Assembly (NCBI GenBank): GCA_040900165.1
Contig: JBBDZM010000018.1
Coordinates: forward strand, 1 to 10,303
Length of the DNA: 10,303 nucleotides
Reading direction: 5' to 3'
Source of the DNA: BOKZ01 sp040900165
Lineage (GTDB): Bacteria; Patescibacteriota; UBA1384; 2-12-FULL-50-11
Shown one piece after another: positions 1-4,654 of this stretch. How positions within the stretch are numbered: position 1 is the stretch's first letter; each line of letters begins with the position of its first letter. A program made the translations under genes and the position numbers. The notes beneath the pieces are model-generated. The model saw only the letters and a program-made list of their open reading frames with translations. It did not search any database and was not told the DNA's origin.

Positions 1-1092
1 GTGATTTTGGGGGTGGGAGCCACCTATTTTATTCTGCGCAACCGTCAGAACGATTTCGGCAAAATCAGCCAGAAAATTAGTGAGCAAGTTATGAACTTGG
101 CCAAAGAAAAACTCGGTGCCGAGAAAGAAATTATTAAAACTGACCTGGAAGGCAAAAAAGATGCCATTAAAACTCTCGTGGACGAAATCCGCAAACAGCT
201 CAAAGACACCGACGACAAACTCCGGATTAGCGACAAGGAGCGGATCGACTCGTTTTCTTCGCTCAAAAAAGAGCTGGAAACCCACCGCCAATTAACTCAT
301 GAGCTACGCGGCAGCGCCGAAGATTTAAAGCGGGTGCTCTCCAACAACCAAATGCGCGGGGCCTTCGGCGAGCGAGTGGCCGAAGATTTGCTAAAAATGG
401 CTGGTTTTGTGATTGGCCAGGACTACACCGTTCAGGATCAAACCGGCGCATCGCGCCCCGACTTAACCCTACTCTTGCCGGACGGCACCAAGGTCCAGAT
501 CGACGTTAAGTTTCCCTACTCCAACCTCCAGCGCTACACCGAAGCCAAAACCGACGACGACAAGCAAAAATATATGAAGCTCTTCAAGGCCGACGTCAAA
601 GAAAAGATTAAGCAGATTGCTACTCGTGACTACATCAATCCCGACGAGAAAACCGTCGATTTTGCCATTGCCTTTATCCCTAACGAAATGATTTTTAGCT
701 TTATCTACGACCAAATGAACGACATTTGGGAAGACGGCATGCGTAAAAAAGTCGTGCTGGCCGGGCCGTTTAGTTTTACGGCGATGTTGCGTTTAATCCG
801 CCAAGCCCACTCCAATTTCCAGTTCCAGCAGAATATCCACCAGATTATTTCGTTAATTCAAAAGTTCCGCGGCGAGTACGACAAGTTCTCCGAATCGGTC
901 GATGTGCTGGGCGCCCGGCTGGAATCGACCAGCAAGCAATTCGAGGTGGTTTCCTCCACCCGGAGCCGCCAACTCGGCCGGGTGATTGACCAAATTGATA
1001 GTCAGCAAACTCTCACTGGAGCAAAGAATGCTCCAGTAGACAATCAGCAGCTGCCGACCCCCACCAAAGACGAGCGACTACTGGAGGAGTAA
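1..1092 (+). CDS. rmuC: RmuC family protein, N-terminus cut by window edge
   Basis: RmuC-family proteins are membrane-anchored, restriction-nuclease-like proteins that limit DNA inversions and rearrangements at repeats; the biochemical activity is poorly defined. The first residues (ILGVGATYFILRNRQ) look like the end of an N-terminal membrane helix, so the true start probably lies upstream and the GTG at base 1 is only the first codon visible. Residues about 20-115 are charged coiled coil. The PD-(D/E)XK-like core follows: GAFGE at 120-124 with E128, RPD at 152-154, and IDVK at 167-170. A conserved IAFIPNE segment and a C-terminal helical region come after it, then a Gln/Pro/Thr-rich tail. 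The TAA stop overlaps the convergent reverse transcriptase 3' end by 15 bp. The family assignment is firm; only the start is uncertain. Confidence 0.93.
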   Translation: MILGVGATYFILRNRQNDFGKISQKISEQVMNLAKEKLGAEKEIIKTDLEGKKDAIKTLVDEIRKQLKDTDDKLRISDKERIDSFSSLKKELETHRQLTHELRGSAEDLKRVLSNNQMRGAFGERVAEDLLKMAGFVIGQDYTVQDQTGASRPDLTLLLPDGTKVQIDVKFPYSNLQRYTEAKTDDDKQKYMKLFKADVKEKIKQIATRDYINPDEKTVDFAIAFIPNEMIFSFIYDQMNDIWEDGMRKKVVLAGPFSFTAMLRLIRQAHSNFQFQQNIHQIISLIQKFRGEYDKFSESVDVLGARLESTSKQFEVVSSTRSRQLGRVIDQIDSQQTLTGAKNAPVDNQQLPTPTKDERLLEE

Positions 1093-2064
1093 CAGTTTCT
1101 TAATTTGCTTGCGGCTTTTAGCGTGCTGTAAGTAGCCCAAATACGACGGCAAAGATTTGGCCAGTTCTTCCGGAGTGGAGCGGGCGGCTTTTTTAAAAAT
1201 CCGCCGAACGGTTTTGCGCCGGGGCAAGTTGTAATACGGCCGGGCAACGTAGCCGACAAAGTCGATTCCCCAGCTTAATTTGCGCAGAGCTATTTTGTCG
1301 GGATGGATACGCAGTTTTAACTGCTCGCGCAGGAATACCTGGATCTCAACAAAACAGCCGAGCAGCTCTCTCGGATTATTGGCAAGCAACAAAAAGTCGT
1401 CGGCATAACGTAAGTAATATTTGGCTTTGAGCCGGTGCTTCACAAATTTATCGAGCGGATCCATGTAAACATTGGCGAACAGCTGGCTGGTTAGATTGCC
1501 GAGCGGCATGCCCTTGCCCGGAGTAAACTCAAAGCTTCGGATTATGCCGTATATGACGTATAGGAGCTGTCGGTCGGCAATCCTTTGCGAGAGCAGCCCA
1601 AGCAGGATTTCATGGTCGACGGAATCGAAGAACTTGCGAATATCCATCTTCAGCGCCCAGCAAGGAGCGGTATAGTTCCGGCTAACTTGGCGAGAAAATC
1701 TAACCAACCGCTGAAATGCTTTATGAGTGCCTTTGTTGTTGCGGCAAGAGTAGGAGTCAAAAATGAAAGTCCGGTCAAACGCTGGGTAAAGTATTTGGTA
1801 AATGGCTTGGTGGAGCAAACGGTCCCGAACCGGTGCTTTGCTAATTAGCCGAGTTTTCGGGTCGGTAATTTTAAACTGTTGGTAGTTGCCCGGCCGGTAG
1901 CATCCGGCCGCCAGATCTTTATGGAGCTGAAAGATGTTATCCTCCAGCCGGAACTCAAATAGCTGGACATCGCTTTTGCTGCGCTTGCCTTTGCGGTAGT
2001 TCTCCCAAGCCGCAAACAGGTTGTCTAACGAAATTATCTGTGCGAAAGTGCCGTCATGGAACAA
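1078..2064 (-). CDS. DGR reverse transcriptase
   Basis: Error-prone reverse transcriptase that copies the TR RNA for mutagenic retrohoming. About 328 aa from a TTG at 2064. Visible group II-intron-like RT motifs in order: ISKAPVRDRLLHQAIY in the fingers, motif A LKMDIRKFFDSVDH with its catalytic Asp, LGNLTSQ in place of the QGxxxSP of retroviral and intron RTs (a DGR hallmark tied to low fidelity), YADD with the metal-binding Asp pair, and a motif E/thumb segment around WGIDFVGYV. It has no maturase or endonuclease domain, as expected for a DGR. The start is ambiguous. The same frame is open to a TTG at 2148; TTG 2064 gives an N-terminus (LFHDGTFAQIISLDNL) of about the usual family length; an ATG at 2128 would join the frame only if the C9 run at 2083-2091 were C8. 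The 3' end overlaps rmuC by 15 bp. Confidence 0.96.
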   Translation of the reverse strand: MFHDGTFAQIISLDNLFAAWENYRKGKRSKSDVQLFEFRLEDNIFQLHKDLAAGCYRPGNYQQFKITDPKTRLISKAPVRDRLLHQAIYQILYPAFDRTFIFDSYSCRNNKGTHKAFQRLVRFSRQVSRNYTAPCWALKMDIRKFFDSVDHEILLGLLSQRIADRQLLYVIYGIIRSFEFTPGKGMPLGNLTSQLFANVYMDPLDKFVKHRLKAKYYLRYADDFLLLANNPRELLGCFVEIQVFLREQLKLRIHPDKIALRKLSWGIDFVGYVARPYYNLPRRKTVRRIFKKAARSTPEELAKSLPSYLGYLQHAKSRKQIKKLLLLQ

Positions 2065-2082
2065 GAGCGGGCTTCTAACGTG

Positions 2083-2091
2083 CCCCCCCCC
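2083..2091. repeat. C9 homopolymer at the avd/RT start region
   Basis: Nine consecutive C on the plus strand. It lies inside both divergent 5' ends. As written, neither avd nor RT has an in-frame ATG. Removing a single C puts the ATG at 2056 in frame with avd and, on the other strand, the ATG at 2128 in frame with the RT, both without intervening stops. Confidence 0.9.
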
Positions 2092-2113
2092 TACGCAATT
2101 TGCTTCGAGCGAG

Positions 2114-2443
2114 ATTCCGATTGTCCATTTGACGACTGAATTATACAAAAAAGTTTACCAAATAGGCCTGAAACTGCCGAAAAGCAACCGGCTGGGGATA
2201 TTCGCCAAGATTGAAGCGAACATTTTGGAGGCCTTGGAAAATGCGATCGAGGCTTCCTTTTTACCACGCAGCCAAAAAGCGCCTAAGTTGCTCTTACTGC
2301 GGCGAAAACTCGAAATCCTGAAACGCCTCGTCCGTATCGTCGGCGATTTAGAGATAATTCAACAAAAAACTTATATCGAACTGTCGTTCGAGCTACAGAC
2401 GATTTCTAAAATGGCGAACGGTTGGATTAAGTCATTACCATAA
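2114..2443 (+). CDS. avd: DGR accessory protein Avd (four-helix bundle)
   Basis: Avd proteins are small basic helical bundles that form barrel-like pentamers, bind the RT and TR RNA, and are required for mutagenic homing. The match is IPIVHLTTELYKKVYQ near the start, a KLPKSNR turn, an IEANILEALENAIEASF helix, a segment rich in Leu, Arg and Lys, and the end MANGWIKSLP, which fits the family pattern ending in GWIKS. The given start (ATT, 2114) only marks where recognisable homology begins; it is not a confirmed initiation codon. The frame is open upstream to a TTG at 2021, inside the RT antisense. An ATG at 2056 would be fused to avd if the C9 run at 2083-2091 lost one base. The gene is head-to-head with the RT and antiparallel to target and TR, which is uncommon. 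A hairpin begins 3 bases after its stop. Confidence 0.85.
   Translation: MPIVHLTTELYKKVYQIGLKLPKSNRLGIFAKIEANILEALENAIEASFLPRSQKAPKLLLLRRKLEILKRLVRIVGDLEIIQQKTYIELSFELQTISKMANGWIKSLP
2140..2145 (-). promoter_or_regulatory. Candidate -10 element for the RT
   Basis: A perfect TATAAT on the minus strand, 11 bases before the ATG at 2128. No good -35 is visible at 16-18 bp (the region reads GGCCTA or similar). If used, transcription would start near 2133, giving an RT transcript with almost no leader and excluding the TTG at 2148 as start. Confidence 0.4.
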
Positions 2444-2446
2444 ACA

Positions 2447-2469
2447 AAGACCCCCTTACAGGGGGTCTT
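2447..2469 (-). terminator. Terminator-like hairpin just after the TR
   Basis: Perfect 9-bp stem: AAGACCCCC at 2447-2455 and GGGGGTCTT at 2461-2469, with a 5-base loop. Read on the minus strand it begins 3 bases past the TR 3' end and is followed by a T-rich TGTTTAT, so it fits termination or 3'-end protection of the TR RNA. Read on the plus strand it begins 3 bases after the avd stop but lacks a T tract there. It may also be an RNA structure recognised by RT or Avd. Confidence 0.65.
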
Positions 2470-2472
2470 GTC

Positions 2473-2601
2473 GGAAACTATCTCACGGACACGCAAGTTG
2501 TCGTTCCGATTGTCGGGGTTGTACCAATTGACGTTCATCTTCGAATCATCGGAATTCCAGTTGACGTTCGGCACGTTGCCATCGTCGTTGCGGGAACCGC
2601 T
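2473..2601 (-). repeat. DGR template repeat (TR)
   Basis: 129 bp aligned without gaps to the VR at 2852-2980 (constant offset 379). There are 22 mismatches, all at T on the plus strand, i.e. A in the TR sense strand. 22 of the 36 TR adenines differ and none of the other 93 positions do. Read in the target frame, the TR would encode eleven Asn codons (AAC or AAT), the codon type that gives the widest amino-acid choice when its adenines are randomised. Similarity ends abruptly at both sides (2472 and 2602). The TR should act as RNA and not as a coding sequence. Confidence 0.97.
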
Positions 2602-2798
2602 TTGGTGCCTTGCCCTTCTATGGCGCCGCCGAAGAATATTTCTTGGCGATGTTGCCCGAGGCGTTTTACAAAGCATGGCGTAAGTAGCCAACCTTCTTTG
2701 AGCGCAGCACGTAGTTTCCTACAATTGGCCAACCGCCACCAAAATAGGCCGGCTGAACAGCCAAAAATACACTACGATATTTTTTCGGCTATGAAAAT
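2602..2798. other. Spacer between TR and target gene, no supported gene
   Basis: About 200 bases on the 5' side of the TR sense strand. No ORF here shows a family I recognise. A minus-strand frame from an ATG at 2732 reads LRAALKEGWLLTPCFVKRL and then enters the TR out of the target frame; its first 40 codons look protein-like but I cannot assign them. A small inverted repeat, GTAG and CTAC around a 4-base loop, lies at 2711-2722. The spacer probably holds the 5' part of the TR RNA and possibly its promoter, which I could not locate. Confidence 0.5.
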
Positions 2799-2820
2799 GG
2801 GGCCGGCCGAAGCCAGCCCC
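2799..2820 (-). terminator. UUCG-loop hairpin downstream of the target gene
   Basis: On the minus strand, GGGGCTGGC (2820-2812) pairs with GCCGGCCCC (2807-2799), including one U-G pair, around a TTCG tetraloop. It is followed by ATTTTC, so it fits an intrinsic terminator for the target mRNA. It starts 28 bases after the target stop codon. Hairpins downstream of the VR are known to stimulate homing in phage BPP-1, so a second role as a DGR cis-element is possible. Confidence 0.75.
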
Positions 2821-2848
2821 GAAGGGAAAGAGGGAAAAGTGAAGAGGT

Positions 2849-3604
2849 TTAGGAAACCACCTCACGGACACGCAAGCTGTCGTCCCGACCGTCGGGGCGG
2901 AACCAAATGACGTCCACCCGCGAACCATCGGAACCCCAGCCGACGCTCGGCACGTCGCCATCGTCGTAGCGGGAACCGCTGCAGAGCGTCCAGTTCTGGA
3001 CATCGAGGTGCTTCTGGGTTTTCCAGAAGTACCAAAGCTCCAGAATCAGCCGCTCACGCAGAGTGATGCCGCTGATGTTGGCCGCTTTCAGGTCGTTGGC
3101 CGACTTGTTCCGGTGAACTTCATCGGCTTCAACTGTGTCGCGCAGCCAGATGGCGTAGGTGCCCTTGGACTGATCGCGGTCATTAACTGGGACTGCGTCA
3201 TCAAGTGAGCGGTCGGTGTACTTCCAGCAGTTGAACTGCTTTTGGCACGCCTCATAGGCCGCTTGGGTTGAGATGCGCTCGTCCATAATCAGCAGCCAAT
3301 CGAATCCCTCGCGGGAAATTGGCACTCTGATGTTGGGGAAGTCGCACTCCAGGCCGAAGACTTCGCCGTAGAAGCGGGTCATCTCGTCCAGCCAGTAGAG
3401 CACTGACTTAGTCCGGACGAACGGCTCGAAAATCTTGCCGACCAAGCCGTTGACTTCCTTTGGGTTGTCAATCATCTGCTCGGCGTCGTCGAAAGTCATG
3501 GTCTGCAACTGCGTTGAAACAGCCTGCAGAACGGTGGCACGAATGCTGTCTTTTTGGCCATCAGTGGCCATCTTTAGGTTTTCTGTGACTGATCGATTCC
3601 TCAT
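2849..3604 (-). CDS. DGR target (variable) protein with C-terminal lectin-like variable domain
   Basis: 251 aa. The last 43 residues (209-251) are encoded by the VR. Compared with the TR, 16 residues are changed: 213, 217, 220, 222, 224, 227, 229-231, 233, 235, 236, 239, 241, 243 and 249. The fixed frame around them (SGSR, VP, W223, W234, RPDGRDD, LRVRE) fits the C-type-lectin-like/FGE-type fold used by DGR targets to display diversity; the fold is inference. The N-terminal 200 residues (for example YAIWLRDTVEADE, LRERLILELWYFWK) hold no domain I can name, and I see no signal peptide or membrane helix, so cytoplasmic action is likely. The ATG start is supported by AGGAG at 3613-3617 and a promoter upstream. 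The TAA stop lies directly after the VR. Confidence 0.93.
   Translation of the reverse strand: MRNRSVTENLKMATDGQKDSIRATVLQAVSTQLQTMTFDDAEQMIDNPKEVNGLVGKIFEPFVRTKSVLYWLDEMTRFYGEVFGLECDFPNIRVPISREGFDWLLIMDERISTQAAYEACQKQFNCWKYTDRSLDDAVPVNDRDQSKGTYAIWLRDTVEADEVHRNKSANDLKAANISGITLRERLILELWYFWKTQKHLDVQNWTLCSGSRYDDGDVPSVGWGSDGSRVDVIWFRPDGRDDSLRVREVVS
2852..2980 (-). repeat. DGR variable repeat (VR)
   Basis: Copy of the TR carrying 22 substitutions, all at TR adenines (minus-strand sense): 17 A to G, 3 A to T and 2 A to C. It covers codons 209-251 of the target, and similarity ends right at the stop codon. No mismatch occurs in the first 12 sense bases; mismatches reach to within 7 bases of the 3' end. 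A GC-rich initiation-of-homing (IMH) block like that of BPP-1 is not obvious. Confidence 0.97.
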
Positions 3605-3612
3605 CGACTGAT

Positions 3613-3617
3613 CTCCT
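3613..3617 (-). promoter_or_regulatory. Ribosome binding site of the DGR target
   Basis: AGGAG on the minus strand, 8 bases before the ATG at 3604, fixes that start. A 5-bp hairpin (ACGCT 3624-3628 with AGCGT 3633-3637) lies just upstream in the leader and could affect access to the site. Confidence 0.8.
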
Positions 3618-3675
3618 GCGTTTACGCTCGCCAGCGTTGTTTTGTTAAGGTTGCTTCCTGTTTTGAAGCGTCGTT

Positions 3676-3704
3676 ACCATAGCACATTTTACCCGAAAAG
3701 TCAA
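3676..3704 (-). promoter_or_regulatory. Sigma70-type promoter of the DGR target gene
   Basis: On the minus strand, TTGACT (3704-3699), a 17-base spacer, and TATGGT (3681-3676). Transcription would start near 3669, leaving a leader of about 65 bases before the target ATG. It is the best minus-strand match in the 3605-3815 intergenic region. Confidence 0.72.
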
Positions 3705-3735
3705 GGGTTGGGCTCTTAAATTAATATTTCACTCA

Positions 3736-3764
3736 TTGACAAATATACAACCCAAATATATATT
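3736..3764 (+). promoter_or_regulatory. Sigma70-type promoter of the toxin-antitoxin operon
   Basis: TTGACA (3736-3741, consensus), a 17-base spacer, and TATATT (3759-3764), embedded in AT-rich DNA. The start point would be near 3771, about 45 bases before the antitoxin ATG. Phd-type antitoxins usually repress their own promoter, so an operator is expected here; I see no clear palindrome. Confidence 0.75.
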
Positions 3765-3815
3765 TCAATTATGAAGTTAAAAATCCTTCTTTCACTCAAC
3801 TAATGTTTTCGCGAA

Positions 3816-4058
3816 ATGACTAAAGTAATTAAAGCCACCGACTTACGCACTGATTACGCCGCTATTGCCAACGAAATTCGTGGCGGAAAAAACGTCGCGG
3901 TTATTACCAAGCGCGGCCGGCCTGATTTGGCCTTGGTAGATTTGGACTATTTGGAGGATTTACTCGAAAGCCAAGACAAGGACTTCCAAAAATCCTTGCG
4001 ACAAGCCGCCCAAGAGAAAGCGTATTCGCTTGAGGAGGTTTTTGCTGCCTCTAAGTAA
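3816..4058 (+). CDS. Phd/YefM-family antitoxin
   Basis: 80 aa. Phd/YefM antitoxins bind DNA as dimers through the N-terminal half to repress the operon, and cover the toxin active site with the C-terminal half. The N-terminal pattern (KATDLRTDYAAIANEI, then GKNVAVITKRGRPDLALVDLDYLEDL) is typical of the family, including the beta strand followed by a segment resembling the usual G-P-A-L-V pattern. The last 30 residues are charged and helix-prone, fitting the toxin-binding tail. Its stop overlaps the toxin start in TAATG, so translation is coupled. No Shine-Dalgarno is visible before the ATG. Confidence 0.93.
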   Translation: MTKVIKATDLRTDYAAIANEIRGGKNVAVITKRGRPDLALVDLDYLEDLLESQDKDFQKSLRQAAQEKAYSLEEVFAASK

Positions 4059-4309
4059 TGCACATTACTTTCAGCGAATCAGCCAAACGGGATATCGAAG
4101 GCCTGCCGAGCAAAATACGCCTCGGGCTAAAGAACAAACTTGCTTACTGGGAAGCTGTTCCCCAGCCGCTTGATAATGCCAAACCGCTCACACAGCATAC
4201 GGAAGCAACCCACCGTTTCCGCTTCGGCGCTTATAGAATTATCGTCAAAAAAATCGGCAACGAACTACGAATATTGCGAGTCCGCCACCGCAAAGACGTG
4301 TACCGATAA
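4058..4309 (+). CDS. RelE/ParE-superfamily toxin
   Basis: 83 aa, normal length for RelE-like toxins, which mostly cleave mRNA on the ribosome (ParE relatives poison gyrase). Signs of the family are the opening beta strand with FSESAKRDIEGLP, the helical segment KIRLGLKNKLAYWE, and the core RFRFGAYRIIVKKIGNELRI followed by RVRHRKDVYR. The C-terminal RHRKDVY resembles RelE rather than ParE, so mRNA cleavage is the likelier activity; this is inference. It is translationally coupled to the antitoxin upstream, and the frame is intact. Confidence 0.92.
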   Translation: MHITFSESAKRDIEGLPSKIRLGLKNKLAYWEAVPQPLDNAKPLTQHTEATHRFRFGAYRIIVKKIGNELRILRVRHRKDVYR

Positions 4310-4369
4310 TGGAGTGCGGAGTAATAATATCGCCATTGGCAGGAAAGTTGAAAATGCTACTGTAAAAAT

Positions 4370-4615
4370 ATGACTTTAACGAAAGACGATTTAAAGCAAT
4401 TTCGTGGCCTACTCTCTGACTTCCGTTCGGACTTACGTTCAGAGATACACCTGGATATGAAAGTTCTCCTAGAGCAAGAACTTAGACCACTCAAGGAACG
4501 TGTTGAGCAACTATACCGAATGGTCAATGACGATATTGGCCTGGCCTTTAAAGAAATTGAAACTCTCAAGAAGCGTATTAAAAAGTTGGAAACTAGAGTC
4601 AGCTCGCTGAAGTAA
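4370..4615 (+). CDS. Small coiled-coil protein of unknown function
   Basis: 81 aa and very charged. From about residue 5 to the end it is a continuous heptad-like helix (for example LKQFRGLLSDF, LRPLKERVEQLYRMV, LKKRIKKLETRV). There is no signal peptide or membrane helix. Similar short coiled-coil ORFs opening with an MTLTKDDL-like segment occur repeatedly in Patescibacteria; this is recollection, not a search. It lies 60 bases after the toxin and 39 before lysS on the same strand. There is no Shine-Dalgarno; a weak TTGGCA (4336-4341), 16 bases, TACTGT (4358-4363) sits so close to the ATG that the mRNA would be leaderless. Confidence 0.7.
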   Translation: MTLTKDDLKQFRGLLSDFRSDLRSEIHLDMKVLLEQELRPLKERVEQLYRMVNDDIGLAFKEIETLKKRIKKLETRVSSLK

Positions 4616-4654
4616 CGCCTGGCAGTACTTTCCAGGTTTGGTAAACTTATCGAG

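Larger units (their letters stand above)
1078..3704 (-). other. Diversity-generating retroelement (DGR) cassette
   Basis: All DGR parts are present: an RT with the DGR-type LGNLTSQ motif, an Avd-like accessory gene, a TR, and a target gene whose 3' end is a VR of the TR. The order from the target promoter leftward is target gene with VR (2849-3604), hairpin, spacer, TR (2473-2601), terminator-like hairpin, avd on the opposite strand, then RT. TR and VR are 129 bp each and differ at 22 positions, all A in the TR. In known DGRs the TR RNA is reverse transcribed with adenine-directed errors and the cDNA replaces the VR while the TR stays unchanged. I infer that this element is active or recently active, because the target and RT reading frames are intact and the TR is not degenerate. 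The inverted avd is unusual. Confidence 0.95.

Noticed and set aside
2371..2691. 106-codon minus-strand ORF reading through the TR
   Set aside because: It reads the TR in the target frame, but upstream residues are Arg-rich and unlike the target, no ribosome site is present, and it continues through the terminator hairpin into avd antisense. The TR is better explained as an RNA template.
3803..3823. Six-codon upstream ORF overlapping the antitoxin start
   Set aside because: It begins with an ATG and overlaps the antitoxin ATG, but has no ribosome site or special codon content; chance is sufficient.
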